A DNA stretch of 64,000 nt from Phenylobacterium soli (GCF_003254475.1 NZ_QFYQ01000001.1:2232001-2296000); one strand, 5' to 3'. Numbered from the stretch's first letter, positions 34,165 to 45,794 are shown. Notes: generated by a model not told the origin, from the letters alone. Numbers and translations are program-made.

Positions 34165-35347
34165 GGTCCAGGGCCGCGGCCTTCATCCGGCGCGCGGTCT
34201 CGGCCCAGGTGAGGCGCGAGAGCAGCTGAGCGCCGCGGGCGCCGCGCCGGCGGGCGTCCTCGCGGTCCCGGTAGGCGGCCTCGAGGGCCGCGACGGCCTC
34301 CTCGACGTCGCTCTCGCCCCAGCCGGCAACGCCGCCGACGCCGGCCTCCGCGCCGGGCAGGGCGGCCTGGCGCTCCAGGACATAGCAGGCGCCGTCCTCG
34401 ATCAGGTCGAGATGGCCGGTGTTGCGCGAGAGGATGGCGGGGACGCCGCAGGCCATGGCTTCCATGGCCACCAGGTTGGTGCCGCCCTCGCAGCGGTTGG
34501 TGAACAGGGCGACATCCATCTCGCGCAGGATCTGCGGCATGGCGGCGTTGGGCGTCAGGCCGACGTCGAGCACCTGGGTGCGCGGAACGCCGCTCGCCTC
34601 GGCCCAGGCGGCGACGTCGACGCGTCCGTCGGCGGCGAAGACGACCGGGGCGGCCAGCCCGGAGGCGTCGAGCGTGCGGGCGACCTGCGGCCAGGGACTG
34701 TGCCAGGCGCTGACCAGCAGGGCCTCGGGATGGCGCTCGGCGAAAATCTTGAAGGCGGCCAGGGCGATGTCCTGGCCCTTGCGGCGCTCGAGCTTGCCGC
34801 CGCTGAACACCAGGAACCGTTCGGAGAGGAAGCCGCGGCGCGGCGCGGGATGGAAGAGAGCCGGGTCGATCCCCTGCAGGACCGTGCGGACGTTCTCCAC
34901 GCCCTGGGCGCGAAGGGCCGCCTCGTTCCAGCCGGAGCCGGTGACGACGAGATCGAAGGCGCGCGCGCGGTCGAGCGCCTCGGGCGCGATGTGGGCGGTC
35001 TCGAAGAAGGTGACACCGATGTTGGCCTCGCCTTGCAGCAGGACGTCGTGGGCGACACGCATGGGCTGGAAGGCCGCGTTGAGCGACTGCAGGGCCACGC
35101 CCTGCACGTGGGCGGTGGTCCCGGCCAGCGGCTTCAGCCTCGCCTGCAGGTCGGCCGAGCGGCGCAGGAACGGGCGCAGGGCGACCCGGCCCAGAGCGTC
35201 GACGGCGATCTGGTTGGCCTGGATCTCGTAGCCGCAGGCGGCGCGGACCTCAGGGTCGCTGGCCCAGGCGAGCGCCAGGTTGAGGCCGTAGACGCCCCAG
35301 CCGTAGTAGCTGGCCACGCCCCAGTTGATGACGACGGTCCGCGGCAA
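34142..35347 (-). CDS. Glycosyltransferase (group 1/GT4-like), paralog 2
   Basis: 401 residues from TTG 35347, with the same unusual start as paralog 1. The donor-site block [34 protein letters not shown] and [29 protein letters not shown] are nearly identical to paralog 1, while the N-terminal acceptor domain is more diverged ([27 protein letters not shown]). This fits a duplicated enzyme with a changed acceptor. It is in a cluster with the methyltransferase. Confidence 0.85.
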   Translation of the reverse strand: MPRTVVINWGVASYYGWGVYGLNLALAWASDPEVRAACGYEIQANQIAVDALGRVALRPFLRRSADLQARLKPLAGTTAHVQGVALQSLNAAFQPMRVAHDVLLQGEANIGVTFFETAHIAPEALDRARAFDLVVTGSGWNEAALRAQGVENVRTVLQGIDPALFHPAPRRGFLSERFLVFSGGKLERRKGQDIALAAFKIFAERHPEALLVSAWHSPWPQVARTLDASGLAAPVVFAADGRVDVAAWAEASGVPRTQVLDVGLTPNAAMPQILREMDVALFTNRCEGGTNLVAMEAMACGVPAILSRNTGHLDLIEDGACYVLERQAALPGAEAGVGGVAGWGESDVEEAVAALEAAYRDREDARRRGARGAQLLSRLTWAETARRMKAAALDLSPASAG

Positions 35348-35496
35348 TCGCGCCTCTCACGCTTTTCAAGCGCCTGGATGCCCGAGCGCGCGGCCTCTGC
35401 CTAGCCGCCGGACGGATTCTTGCGCGGCGGGTCTTTGGCTTACCCGAGGCTTCGGCCTATATGCGCCTCCACTTCAGAGTTCTTCCGCCCAAGGCC

Positions 35497-37307
<1,811 letters not shown>

Positions 37308-37311
<4 letters not shown>

Positions 37312-38060
37312 GGCGCCTTCTTCGCCCGCCGGGCGGCTTCCTCGGGCTTGATGTCGAGGGGCGCGGGCATGGCGGCGTTGTAACGGGGCGTCTGGCCCAG
37401 ATCGATCGCGACGGTCCGGGAGCCTTCCCAGATCATGTGGACGGCGACGTAGAGCACGATGACGAGCCCCAGGTAGCCGATCCAGCGGAAGCGGTGCAGC
37501 AGGCGCGCGATCCAGCTCGCCGCCACGCCCATCAGGGTGATCGAGATCAGCACGCCGGCGGCCAGGATCGCCGGGTGCTTGTGCGCCGCTCCGGCGACGG
37601 CCAGCACATTGTCCAGCGACATGGTGAGGTCGGCGAGCAGGATCTGCAGCAGGGCGCCGCCCATGGTCTTGGCCGTGCGGCGGCTGGGCAGAGCGGCCGG
37701 CGTCTCCGTTTCCGGCCCGGCGGCTTCCTCGAGCGCGGCGCGGCCCTCGGCTTCCTCGGCCCGGGCGCTCTCGCGCAGCTCGCGCCACATCTTCCAGCAG
37801 ACCCACAGCAGCAGCAGGCCGCCGGTGAGCAGCAGGCCGACGAGCTGCATCAGCTGGGCGGCGATCAGGGCGAAGCCGATGCGCATGACCACGGCCCCGG
37901 CGAGGCCGAGGAAGATCGCCCGGCGGCGCTCCTTCGGCGGCAGGGCGGCGGCGACCAGGCCCACGGCGACGGCGTTGTCGCCGGCCAGGGCGACGTCGAT
38001 CAGCACCACCTGGAAGAAGGCGGTGACGGCGCCGGCGTCGAGGAGGTGGGGCAGGCTCAT
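37308..38060 (-). CDS. TerC/YjbE family membrane protein
   Basis: 250 residues with about seven membrane helices. The two hallmark acidic segments are [13 protein letters not shown] near residue 22 and [15 protein letters not shown] near residue 142, repeats typical of the YjbE/TerC family. Several members export manganese or help metallate exported proteins. A cytoplasmic Glu/Ala-rich loop separates the halves. No mntH, mntP or yybP-ykoY riboswitch was recognised upstream. It lies 15 bp downstream of rlmB on the same strand. Confidence 0.85.
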
Positions 38061-38075
38061 CGCTCGGGGTTCGGC

Positions 38076-38882
38076 CTAGCGCGGCCGGGCTGCTTCATAA
38101 AGGGCGATGGCGGCGGCGGCCGACACGTTGAGGCTCTCGAAGCCGCCCGGCATCGGGATCCGCGCGAGGTCGTCGCAGTGCTCGGCCACCAGGCGGCGCA
38201 GGCCCTCGCCCTCGGAGCCCATCACGAGCACGGTCGGCTTGCCGTCGAGGGCGTCGGCCAGCGGCTGTTCGGCGTCGCCCGTGAGGCCGACCGCCCGCCA
38301 GCCGGCGTCGGCGAGCTGTTCGAGGGCGCGCGACAGGTTCACGACCCGGGCGACGGGCACCTTGTCGAGCGCGCCGGCGGCCGCCTTGGCCAGGGCGCCG
38401 GTGAATCGCGGCGCGTTGCGGTCCTGGAGGATCACGCCCTGGGCGCCGAAGGCGGCGGCCGAGCGCAGGATGGCGCCGACGTTCTGCGGGTCGGTCACCT
38501 GGTCGAGCATCAGGAGGACTGCGCCGGGGCCGCCGGCGAAGTCGTCCAGGGTCACGTCCTCGAGCGCGCCGGGGCGCAGGGCGACGCCCTGGTGCACCGC
38601 GCCCTGGGGCAGGACCTGGCCGATGTGCTGGGCCTCGGTGAGCTCGACGACCTTCAGCCGGCCGAATCGCTGCTCGATCTGGCGGGCCCGGTCGGGGGTC
38701 GCCAGGATGCGCACGGCCGGGCCGCGTCGCGGATTGGCGAGGGCGGCCTCGACCGCGTGCCAGCCCCAGATCCACTCGGCGGAGTCCTCGCGGACGCCGC
38801 TTTCAGGCCGCCTCTGGAAGCGCTTGTGGGGCGGGCCTTTTGCGCCTTTGCGGGCGTCGTTGCGTTCGTACTTCGAGGCCAC
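38076..38882 (-). CDS. rlmB: 23S rRNA 2'-O-ribose methyltransferase (RlmB, SpoU family)
   Basis: 268 residues from GTG 38882, with a basic N-terminal extension. The small RNA-binding domain (IWGWHAVEAALANPRRG) is followed by the SPOUT methyltransferase domain: NVGAILRSAAAFGAQGVILQ, VLVMGSEGEGLRRLV and IPMPGGFESLNVSAAAAIALYE are motifs 1 to 3. It methylates a guanosine ribose in the 23S peptidyltransferase centre. It is divergent from tRNA-Tyr. The yjbE-like gene is probably co-transcribed. Confidence 0.92.
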   Translation of the reverse strand: MASKYERNDARKGAKGPPHKRFQRRPESGVREDSAEWIWGWHAVEAALANPRRGPAVRILATPDRARQIEQRFGRLKVVELTEAQHIGQVLPQGAVHQGVALRPGALEDVTLDDFAGGPGAVLLMLDQVTDPQNVGAILRSAAAFGAQGVILQDRNAPRFTGALAKAAAGALDKVPVARVVNLSRALEQLADAGWRAVGLTGDAEQPLADALDGKPTVLVMGSEGEGLRRLVAEHCDDLARIPMPGGFESLNVSAAAAIALYEAARPR

Positions 38883-39018
38883 TATAAGACGCGCTCCAAA
38901 TTGGGACCCCGGGCGGGGGTCTTCCCCGATCAGGGCCTGCGTTCGGCGCCTTTAAGCCTCGTCGCATCCTTTCGCGGAAGTCTTTTGTTCGAGGTCCCGA
39001 AGCGAACTCCGCGCGCGA

Positions 39019-39104
39019 GGGGGAATGTCCCGAGCGGCAAAGGGGGCGGACTGTAAATCCGCTGGCGTACGCCTTCGTAGGTTCGAGTCCTACTTCCCCC
39101 ACCA
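39019..39104 (+). tRNA. tRNA-Tyr (anticodon GTA)
   Basis: 86 nt with a long variable arm, as in bacterial tyrosine tRNAs. Acceptor GGGGGAA pairs with TTCCCCC (39094-39100). The anticodon loop contains CTGTAAA, and the T-loop is TTCGAGT. The CCA end is encoded at 39102-39104. It is the first of a Tyr-Gly-tuf transcript, an arrangement also seen in E. coli tufB. Confidence 0.95.
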
Positions 39105-39147
39105 CGCGCCGGAGATAGAGGAGAGTTGGGCGACCGCGCCTAGGCTG

Positions 39148-39221
39148 GCGGGTATAGCACAATGGTAGTGCAGCAGCCTTCCAAGCTGAGGATGCGGGTT
39201 CGATTCCCGCTACCCGCTCCA
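39148..39221 (+). tRNA. tRNA-Gly (anticodon TCC)
   Basis: 74 nt. Acceptor GCGGGTA pairs with TACCCGC (39211-39217); the anticodon loop is CTTCCAA, the T-loop TTCGATT, and CCA is encoded. It lies 43 bp after tRNA-Tyr and 59 bp before tuf. Confidence 0.95.
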
Positions 39222-39280
39222 GAATTCTTCAAACGACCACTTCTTCAACGTCCACTTCAAACAACGCCGGCAGGACCCTG

Positions 39281-40471
<1,191 letters not shown>

Positions 40472-40515
40472 TCGGACCGGCTCCCCGCAAGGGAAGCCAT
40501 CCCACCTCAAAGCGA

Positions 40516-40549
40516 GGGCCGCCAGGGCAACCCGGCGGCCCTTTCTTTT
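40516..40549 (+). terminator. Terminator of tuf copy 1
   Basis: GGGCCGCC (40516-40523) pairs with GGCGGCCC (40534-40541) around a 10-nt loop, followed by TTTCTTTT. Confidence 0.85.
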
Positions 40550-40662
40550 GCGCGCAGCCCGCCTTTTGACATACCCGCGAAATCCAAGTTGCCGGACTCA
40601 AACTCCCGGGCGCACAGTCGGACAGCGCCGGCTGGTCCGGCGATGCGTTCGGGGAGGATGCG

Positions 40663-40989
40663 ATGCGGATCTTGATGGGAGCGGCGGCCGTGGCCCTGCT
40701 CGGTCTCGCCTGCGCGGGATGCGGCAACAGCGGCGTATCGGGGGCCCAGGCGGCGGAGAGCGCGCCGGCGGCCGAGCAGGTGACGGCGGTCGGCTGTCCG
40801 AAGGCGCCCAAGCCGGGCTGCGTGACCCTGACGGCGGACGGCAAGACCTGGGACGTCACCGCGGCCGGGGTCGACCTGGCCAAGGGCGTCGCGGTCAACG
40901 TCTCGGGCACGGCGGGACCGGCCGGGGCCTGCGGGCCGACGCTGGTCAACGCTCAGGTCGATTACACCGGCCTGCAGTGCAAGCACTGA
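40663..40989 (+). CDS. Small predicted lipoprotein, unknown function
   Basis: 108 residues. The N-terminus is a signal peptide ending in a lipobox (LACAGC). The mature part has four further cysteines (VGCPKAPKPGC, GACGP, LQCKH), so it may be disulfide-bonded in the periplasm. I do not recognise the family. A GGGGAGG ribosome site lies 7 bp upstream of ATG 40663. Confidence 0.65.
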   Translation: MRILMGAAAVALLGLACAGCGNSGVSGAQAAESAPAAEQVTAVGCPKAPKPGCVTLTADGKTWDVTAAGVDLAKGVAVNVSGTAGPAGACGPTLVNAQVDYTGLQCKH

Positions 40990-41021
40990 GCTAGGCGGGG
41001 AGGGGCCCCGGCGGCCACGCG

Positions 41022-41216
41022 CTAGCGGCGGTCCTCGCTCGACGAGCGGTTGGGCGCCTGGGGCCCGCGGCGCGGCTCGCCCGTGGCAGGGTCGGTGAGG
41101 GTCTTCGAGGTCTTCTCGGAGCCCTCGGCTCCGTCGGGTTCATAGGCGGTGCGGGGCGGCGCGCCGGGCTTTTGCTCGTCGTCGCGGTTCCACTGTTCTC
41201 GCTGGCGGTTCGGCAT
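41022..41216 (-). CDS. Short hydrophilic hypothetical protein
   Basis: 64 residues, very hydrophilic, with many Arg, Glu, Asp and Pro and no membrane or signal segment (NRQREQWNRDDEQKPG at the start, SEKTSKTLTDPATGEPRRG in the middle). Base composition by codon position looks coding. Short disordered proteins of this type are common in Caulobacterales. Function unknown and the call is tentative. Confidence 0.45.
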   Translation of the reverse strand: MPNRQREQWNRDDEQKPGAPPRTAYEPDGAEGSEKTSKTLTDPATGEPRRGPQAPNRSSSEDRR

Positions 41217-41414
41217 CGGGAAGCCTTTCGAAATGCGGCTTGTCGGTCGCCAGCGAAACGGCGGGGCGGCCGGTTCGATCCGCCTTGCCCGGTTCCCGCG
41301 CCCCTGCTAAACCGCGCGGCTCCGGCGATGAGCCGAGCGCGCCGGAAGGCTTCACCGCTTTCCGGCGCGCTGTTCATTGTTCGGAGGCAGGCCCCCCCCA
41401 AGGGACTGCGGCGA

Positions 41415-41490
41415 AGGAGTGTAGCTCAGCTGGTAGAGCATCGGTCTCCAAAACCGAGGGCCGGGGGTTCGAGTCCCTCCACTCCTGCCA
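41415..41490 (+). tRNA. tRNA-Trp (anticodon CCA)
   Basis: 76 nt. Acceptor AGGAGTG pairs with CACTCCT (41480-41486); D-arm GCTCAGCTGGTAGAGC, anticodon loop CTCCAAA, T-loop TTCGAGT, discriminator G and encoded CCA. It sits 70 bp before secE, the usual proteobacterial neighbour. Confidence 0.96.
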
Positions 41491-41560
41491 TCCTATATTG
41501 AGTGACTGAGAGGGGCGCGGACGTCCGCCGCCCGAGAAACGAGAGCTTGAAGACGCCGCC

Positions 41561-41866
41561 ATGGCCAGGAAACCCGGTCAGACCCCGCAAGCGATGAGGA
41601 ACCGCGCCGCCAAGACGGCCACGGCCATGTCCTCGCCGTCCGCGGTGGCTCAGGCTGCGCCCAAGAAGCGCACCTCGATCTCGCAGTTCGCCAAGGAAGT
41701 GCGCGTCGAGGCCCGCCGGATCACCTGGACCAGCCGCCGCGAGACCTGGATCACCTCGGTGATGGTCGCCATCATGGTGGTGCTGGCCTCGCTCTTCTTC
41801 TTCCTGACCGACGCGTCGATCAGCTGGGCCATCACCCAGGTGCTCAAGCTCGCGAGCGGTGGATAA
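41561..41866 (+). CDS. secE: Preprotein translocase subunit SecE
   Basis: 101 residues. A basic cytoplasmic N-terminal part (about 45 residues) leads to QFAKEVRVEARRITWTSRRETWITS, the conserved SecE amphipathic segment, and one membrane helix (VMVAIMVVLASLFFFLTDASISWAI). This is the single-helix SecE form that clamps SecY. nusG begins 5 bp after the stop, so the two form an operon. ATG 41596 is an alternative start. Confidence 0.95.
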   Translation: MARKPGQTPQAMRNRAAKTATAMSSPSAVAQAAPKKRTSISQFAKEVRVEARRITWTSRRETWITSVMVAIMVVLASLFFFLTDASISWAITQVLKLASGG

Positions 41867-41871
41867 GGAAC

Positions 41872-42432
41872 ATGTCGGAAGCCGCCCAAACCTCCAATCC
41901 GCGCCACAAGTGGTACATCGTCCACGCCTACTCGAACTTCGAGAAGAAGGTGGCCGAGAGCATCCGTGAACAGGCGCGCTCGCAAGGCCTCGAGGAGAAC
42001 TTCTCCGAGATCCTGGTGCCGACCGAAGACGTGGTGGAGATCCGCCGCGGCCGGAAGGTCAATTCCGAGCGCAAGTTCTTCCCCGGCTACGTGCTGGTGA
42101 AGATGGAGCTCACGGACGAGGCCTACCACCTCATCAAGAACACCCCGAAGGTCACCGGCTTCCTGGGCTCCGGCTCCAAGCCGATGCCGGTCTCCGACAA
42201 GGAAGTCGAGCGGATCGTCGGCGCCATCGAGGAAGGCGTCGAGCGGCCCAAGCCCACGATCACCTTCGAGATCGGCGAGCAGGTGCGCGTCACCGACGGG
42301 CCGTTCGCCTCCTTCAACGGCTCGGTCGAGCAGGTCGACGAGGAGCGCGCCCGCCTGCGCGTCACCGTCTCGATCTTCGGCCGCGCCACGCCGGTGGAGC
42401 TGGAGTACGGTCAGGTCGAGAAGCTCGGCTAG
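41872..42432 (+). CDS. nusG: Transcription termination/antitermination factor NusG
   Basis: 186 residues. The NGN domain (KWYIVHAYSNFEKKVAESI to FFPGYVLVKMEL) and the C-terminal KOW domain (IGEQVRVTDGPFASFNGSVEQVDEERARLRVTVSIFGRATPVELEYGQVEKL) are complete. It binds RNA polymerase and modulates pausing and Rho termination. It is translationally close to secE and followed by a terminator, so rplK starts a new unit. Confidence 0.97.
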   Translation: MSEAAQTSNPRHKWYIVHAYSNFEKKVAESIREQARSQGLEENFSEILVPTEDVVEIRRGRKVNSERKFFPGYVLVKMELTDEAYHLIKNTPKVTGFLGSGSKPMPVSDKEVERIVGAIEEGVERPKPTITFEIGEQVRVTDGPFASFNGSVEQVDEERARLRVTVSIFGRATPVELEYGQVEKLG

Positions 42433-42461
42433 TCGGACTGAGGTCCCACGGATCACGGATC

Positions 42462-42490
42462 GGGCGGCCCTCGGGCCGCCCTTTCTGTTT
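42462..42490 (+). terminator. Terminator after nusG
   Basis: GGGCGGCCC (42462-42470) faces GGGCCGCCC (42473-42481) with a very short loop, followed by TTTCTGTTT. It separates secE-nusG from rplKA. Confidence 0.8.
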
Positions 42491-42649
42491 GGAGTCGGCG
42501 CTCGCGGTTGTTTCCCGCGGCTGGACCTGATACAGGCCCGCGCTTCGCGCCCGGCGTAGAGTAGGGGCGCTCAAATCCGTGGGAGAGGGCGGCCACCGTA
42601 ACCTCGCACCACGGCTCAACCGCCCCCGTCGGGGGCATAGGAGCAGAAG

Positions 42650-43081
42650 ATGGCCAAGAAGATTCTGGGCTACATCAAGCTGCAGGTGCCTGCGGGCTCC
42701 GCCACGCCTTCGCCGCCCATCGGGCCGGCGCTGGGCCAGCGCGGCGTCAACATCATGGGCTTCTGCAAGGAATTCAACGCCCGGACGGAGAAGGAACAGA
42801 AGGGCACGCCCCTTCCGACCGTGATCACCGTCTACCAGGACAAGTCGTTCACCTTCGTCACCAAGACCCCGCCGGCCAGCTACTACATCAAGCAGGCGGT
42901 CGGTCTGAAGTCGGGCTCCAAGGCCCCCGGCCGCGACACGGCCGGCAAGATCACGCGCACCCAGCTGCGCGAGATCGCCGAGAAGAAGATGAAGGACCTC
43001 AACGCCAACGACGTCGAGGCGGCTGCGAAGATCATCGAGGGCTCGGCCCGTTCGATGGGTCTCGAGATCGTGGAGGCCTAA
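42650..43081 (+). CDS. rplK: 50S ribosomal protein L11
   Basis: 143 residues, normal length. The N-terminal domain has [35 protein letters not shown], and the C-terminal rRNA-binding domain is also complete. It forms the GTPase-associated stalk base. A GAGCAGAAG stretch precedes the ATG. rplA follows 4 bp after the stop. Confidence 0.98.
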   Translation: MAKKILGYIKLQVPAGSATPSPPIGPALGQRGVNIMGFCKEFNARTEKEQKGTPLPTVITVYQDKSFTFVTKTPPASYYIKQAVGLKSGSKAPGRDTAGKITRTQLREIAEKKMKDLNANDVEAAAKIIEGSARSMGLEIVEA

Positions 43082-43085
43082 GACG

Positions 43086-43781
43086 ATGGCGAAGCAACCG
43101 AAGCGCATGCAGAAGTGGACCGGGGACGTCAGCGTCGCCCATCCGCTCGAAGCCGCCGTCAAGCTGGTGAAGGCCAACGCCAACGCCAAGTTCGACGAGA
43201 CCGTCGAGATGGCCGTCAACCTGGGCGTCGACCCGCGTCACGCTGACCAGCAGGTCCGCGGCGTGGTCAACCTGCCCTCCGGCACCGGCCGCGACGTCCG
43301 CGTCGCCGTCATCGCCAAGGACGCCAAGGCCGACGAAGCCAAGGCCGCGGGCGCCGACATCGTCGGGGCCGAGGACCTGGTGGAGCGCATCCAGGGCGGC
43401 TTCATGGATTTCGACCGGGTGATCGCCACCCCCGACATGATGGCCCTCGTCGGCCGTCTCGGTAAGGTGCTGGGCCCGCGCGGCCTGATGCCGAACCCGC
43501 GCGTCGGCACCGTGACCCCGAACGTGGGTCAGGCGGTGAAGGACGCCAAGGGCGGCGCCATCGAGTTCCGCGTGGAGAAGGCGGGCATCGTGCACGCCGG
43601 CGTCGGCAAGGCCTCGTTCACCGAGGAGCAGCTGCTCGCCAACGTCCGCGCCCTGATCGATGCGCTGAACAAGGCCAAGCCCTCGGGCGCGAAGGGGACC
43701 TACATCAAGAAGGTCAGCCTCTCGTCCACCATGGGCCCGGGCATCAAGATCGACGCCGGCTCGTTCGGCGGCGCCGCCTGA
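43086..43781 (+). CDS. rplA: 50S ribosomal protein L1
   Basis: 231 residues. Signature blocks are [46 protein letters not shown] and [20 protein letters not shown]. In E. coli L1 represses rplKA translation by binding the leader. The gene is followed by a strong terminator rather than by rplJ, which lies 2 kb away here. Confidence 0.98.
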   Translation: MAKQPKRMQKWTGDVSVAHPLEAAVKLVKANANAKFDETVEMAVNLGVDPRHADQQVRGVVNLPSGTGRDVRVAVIAKDAKADEAKAAGADIVGAEDLVERIQGGFMDFDRVIATPDMMALVGRLGKVLGPRGLMPNPRVGTVTPNVGQAVKDAKGGAIEFRVEKAGIVHAGVGKASFTEEQLLANVRALIDALNKAKPSGAKGTYIKKVSLSSTMGPGIKIDAGSFGGAA

Positions 43782-43807
43782 TCCCAGGCCGCCCGAAACG
43801 ACGTATG

Positions 43808-43836
43808 AAGGAGCGGCGGCGACGCCGCTCCTTTTT
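43808..43836 (+). terminator. Terminator after rplA
   Basis: AAGGAGCGGC (43808-43817) pairs with GCCGCTCCTT (43824-43833), followed by TTTC. It isolates rplKA from the inserted genes. Confidence 0.85.
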
Positions 43837-43869
43837 CGTTTGGGGCCCGTTCGACGGGGGGAGACGCCA

Positions 43870-44373
43870 ATGCCCGAGGTGACGCTGCAGCGCGCCGGCC
43901 CTGAGAAGGCGAGGGCGATCGCCAACCTCTTCCAGCTCTACGTCCACGACTTCACCGACTTCTGGACCGAGCGTCGGGTGGAGATCGGCGAGGACGGCCG
44001 CTTCCCGCCCTATCCGCCACTGGAGAGCTTCTGGCGCGAGCCGGGGCGCTCGGCCTGGCTGATCCGCGCCGACGGCCAGATCGCCGGCTTCGTCCTGCTC
44101 AACGACTTCAGCCATTCGGGCGAGCCCCTGGACCACAGCGTCGCCGAGTTCTTCGTCGCCCGGCACTACCGGCGCGAAGGGGTGGGCCGTGCGGCCGCCC
44201 TCGAGACCATCTCCACGCGCCCCGGGCAGTGGGAGATCGCAGTGGCCCGCAAGAACGCCGGCGCCCTCGCCTTCTGGCGCGAGGTCGCCGAGGCGGCGGC
44301 GGCCGGGCCGGTGGAGGAGCGCGACCAGCAGGACGAGCGGTGGGACGGGGCGATCCTGCGCTTCCGGGTCTAG
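43870..44373 (+). CDS. GNAT family N-acetyltransferase
   Basis: 167 residues from ATG 43870, preceded by GGGGGGAGA. The GNAT motif A is VAEFFVARHYRREGVGRAAALETI, with the RREGVGR pyrophosphate-binding loop for acetyl-CoA, and motif B follows in VARKNAGALAFW. The N-terminal LFQLYVHDFTDFW is common to this subgroup. The acceptor is unknown. The gene is inserted between rplA and rplJ. Confidence 0.85.
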   Translation: MPEVTLQRAGPEKARAIANLFQLYVHDFTDFWTERRVEIGEDGRFPPYPPLESFWREPGRSAWLIRADGQIAGFVLLNDFSHSGEPLDHSVAEFFVARHYRREGVGRAAALETISTRPGQWEIAVARKNAGALAFWREVAEAAAAGPVEERDQQDERWDGAILRFRV

Positions 44374-44404
44374 CCGCGCCTTACGGCGAATTCACGTGTG
44401 CACG

Positions 44405-44425
44405 ATACCTCGGTATGCAAGGTAT
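44405..44425 (+). promoter_or_regulatory. Candidate PadR operator
   Basis: ATACC-TC-GGTAT (44405-44416) is a perfect inverted repeat, and a third GGTAT follows at 44421-44425, just before the padR ATG at 44431. PadR regulators commonly repress their own promoter through such short ATAC/GTAT repeats. Motif evidence only. Confidence 0.4.
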
Positions 44426-44430
44426 TGTGC

Positions 44431-44808
44431 ATGGACATCGCACCGACAGCGCCGCCCGACGACGAACTGGGCAAGTGGGAGATCCAGCTCCGCAAGGGCG
44501 GACTGGGCCTCGCCGTGCTGGCGACCCTCTGGGAAGGCCGGCTCTACGGCCTCGAGATGCTGCGCCGCCTGGAGGCGGAAGCGGGCCTCTCGGTCCCGGA
44601 AGGCACCATCTATCCGCTGCTGAACCGCATGAAGGCCGAGGGCCTGGTGGCGGCGGAGTGGGTAGAGGCCGCCGCCGGCCACCCGCGCAAGTACTACAGC
44701 CTCACCGACCGCGGCCGCGCCCGCGTCCGCGACATGGCCCGCGCCTGGACCGGCTTCGCCCGGGGCCTGCAACGCCTGCTCGCGCCTCTCGAAGGAGACC
44801 GCAAATGA
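44431..44808 (+). CDS. PadR family transcriptional regulator
   Basis: 125 residues from ATG 44431. The winged helix contains KGGLGLAVLATLWEGRLYGLEMLRRLEAEAGLSVPEGTIYPLLNRMKAEGLVAAEW, the PadR consensus with the EGTIYPLL recognition helix, then a C-terminal dimerisation helix. ATG 44398 further upstream would run through the inverted repeat and is rejected. The stop overlaps the HAAS-domain gene by 4 bp, the classic PadR-HAAS pair in which the repressor controls its partner membrane protein. Confidence 0.9.
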   Translation: MDIAPTAPPDDELGKWEIQLRKGGLGLAVLATLWEGRLYGLEMLRRLEAEAGLSVPEGTIYPLLNRMKAEGLVAAEWVEAAAGHPRKYYSLTDRGRARVRDMARAWTGFARGLQRLLAPLEGDRK

Positions 44809-45425
44809 CCCGTGACGCCGCCATGGCCCACCTCGAAACCTACCTCGAACAGGTGCGCCGCCATCTGAGGGGCCTGTCGCAGGCCGAGATCCGCGAGGTG
44901 CTCCTGGAGCTGCGCGCCCATGTGCTGGACAAGGTCGAGGGCCGGATGACGCCGGCGAGCATCGAGGCCGCCCTGGCCGCGCTCGGCTCGCCCCGCGAGG
45001 TGGCCCGCCTGAACGTCGCCGAGCGGGTGGCCGCGGTGATGGAGCAGGACCGCAGCCCGCTGGGCGTTCTGGCCGCCGTGGTGCGGCTGGCCAGCGTCAG
45101 CGTCATGGGGGTGGTGACCTTCTTCGTCTCGCTGTTCGGCTATCTGCTGTCCGCGGCCTTCGTCGTCGTGGCGGCCTGGAAGCCGTTCGACCCCGAGCGG
45201 GTCGGCATGTGGCGCACCCCCGAGGCCAAGGGCGGCTGGTCCTTCGTGCTGGGCACCATCGACCGCGCGCCGCAGTCGCACGAGATGCTGGGCTGGACGA
45301 TCGTCCCGATCTGCCTGGCGGCGGGGCTGATCCTCGCCTGGCTGACGTGGTCGTTCGGGGTGCTGGCCGTGCGGATGATGGCCGCCACCCGGCGGCCGCG
45401 GCGCCTGGCCCTGCAGCCGGCCTGA
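44805..45425 (+). CDS. HAAS-domain (DUF1700-like) membrane protein
   Basis: 206 residues. The N-terminal HAAS-like helical domain has YLEQVRRHLRGLSQAEIREVLLELRAHVLDKVEGRMTPASIEAALAALGSPREVA. Three hydrophobic segments follow. Proteins of this kind are usually encoded next to a PadR regulator, and the ATGA overlap here fits that. The molecular role is unknown; effects on envelope or membrane processes are only inferred from topology. Confidence 0.8.
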   Translation: MTRDAAMAHLETYLEQVRRHLRGLSQAEIREVLLELRAHVLDKVEGRMTPASIEAALAALGSPREVARLNVAERVAAVMEQDRSPLGVLAAVVRLASVSVMGVVTFFVSLFGYLLSAAFVVVAAWKPFDPERVGMWRTPEAKGGWSFVLGTIDRAPQSHEMLGWTIVPICLAAGLILAWLTWSFGVLAVRMMAATRRPRRLALQPA

Positions 45426-45485
45426 GCGGCGAGGGCCCGGCGGGCGGTTTGATTTTTGGCCCCGGCTCCTGTATGAGCCGCGCCT

Positions 45486-45794
45486 TCTAGAGTTTCGCCT
45501 CGTCGCCAGACGGGGCGGGCAGGGGCCCGATCCCAAGAAATGGGGCCCCTGTTCCTGTCCGAGAACTGCGGGGATCCGGGGGCCGCCCGGGACCGTAACG
45601 CGGGGAAGAGCCCTTCCCCGGCCGCTGGGAGACGGGAAGATGAAGTTTCCGCGACCCCTTCGCCATGGCGAGGGCGCGTAGACTGCGGCTTCTCAAGGAC
45701 AGGTCTGAACGGTCGTCTCCGGTTCGCCGGGGAAGGCCGCTGCTATGCGGCGTCCGCGCTCCTGCGGGCGTCGAACCTGAGTATGGAGACCGCA
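45486..45794 (+). promoter_or_regulatory. rplJ 5' leader with hairpins (candidate L10 autoregulatory leader)
   Basis: This non-coding stretch of about 300 bp before rplJ has CAGGGGCCC (45520-45528) paired with GGGCCCCTG (45543-45551), and CGGGGAAG (45601-45608) paired with CTTCCCCG (45613-45620). Bacterial rplJ leaders fold into a structure bound by the L10-L7/L12 complex to repress translation; position and structure suggest the same here. The promoter must lie near 45430-45490. Confidence 0.5.
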
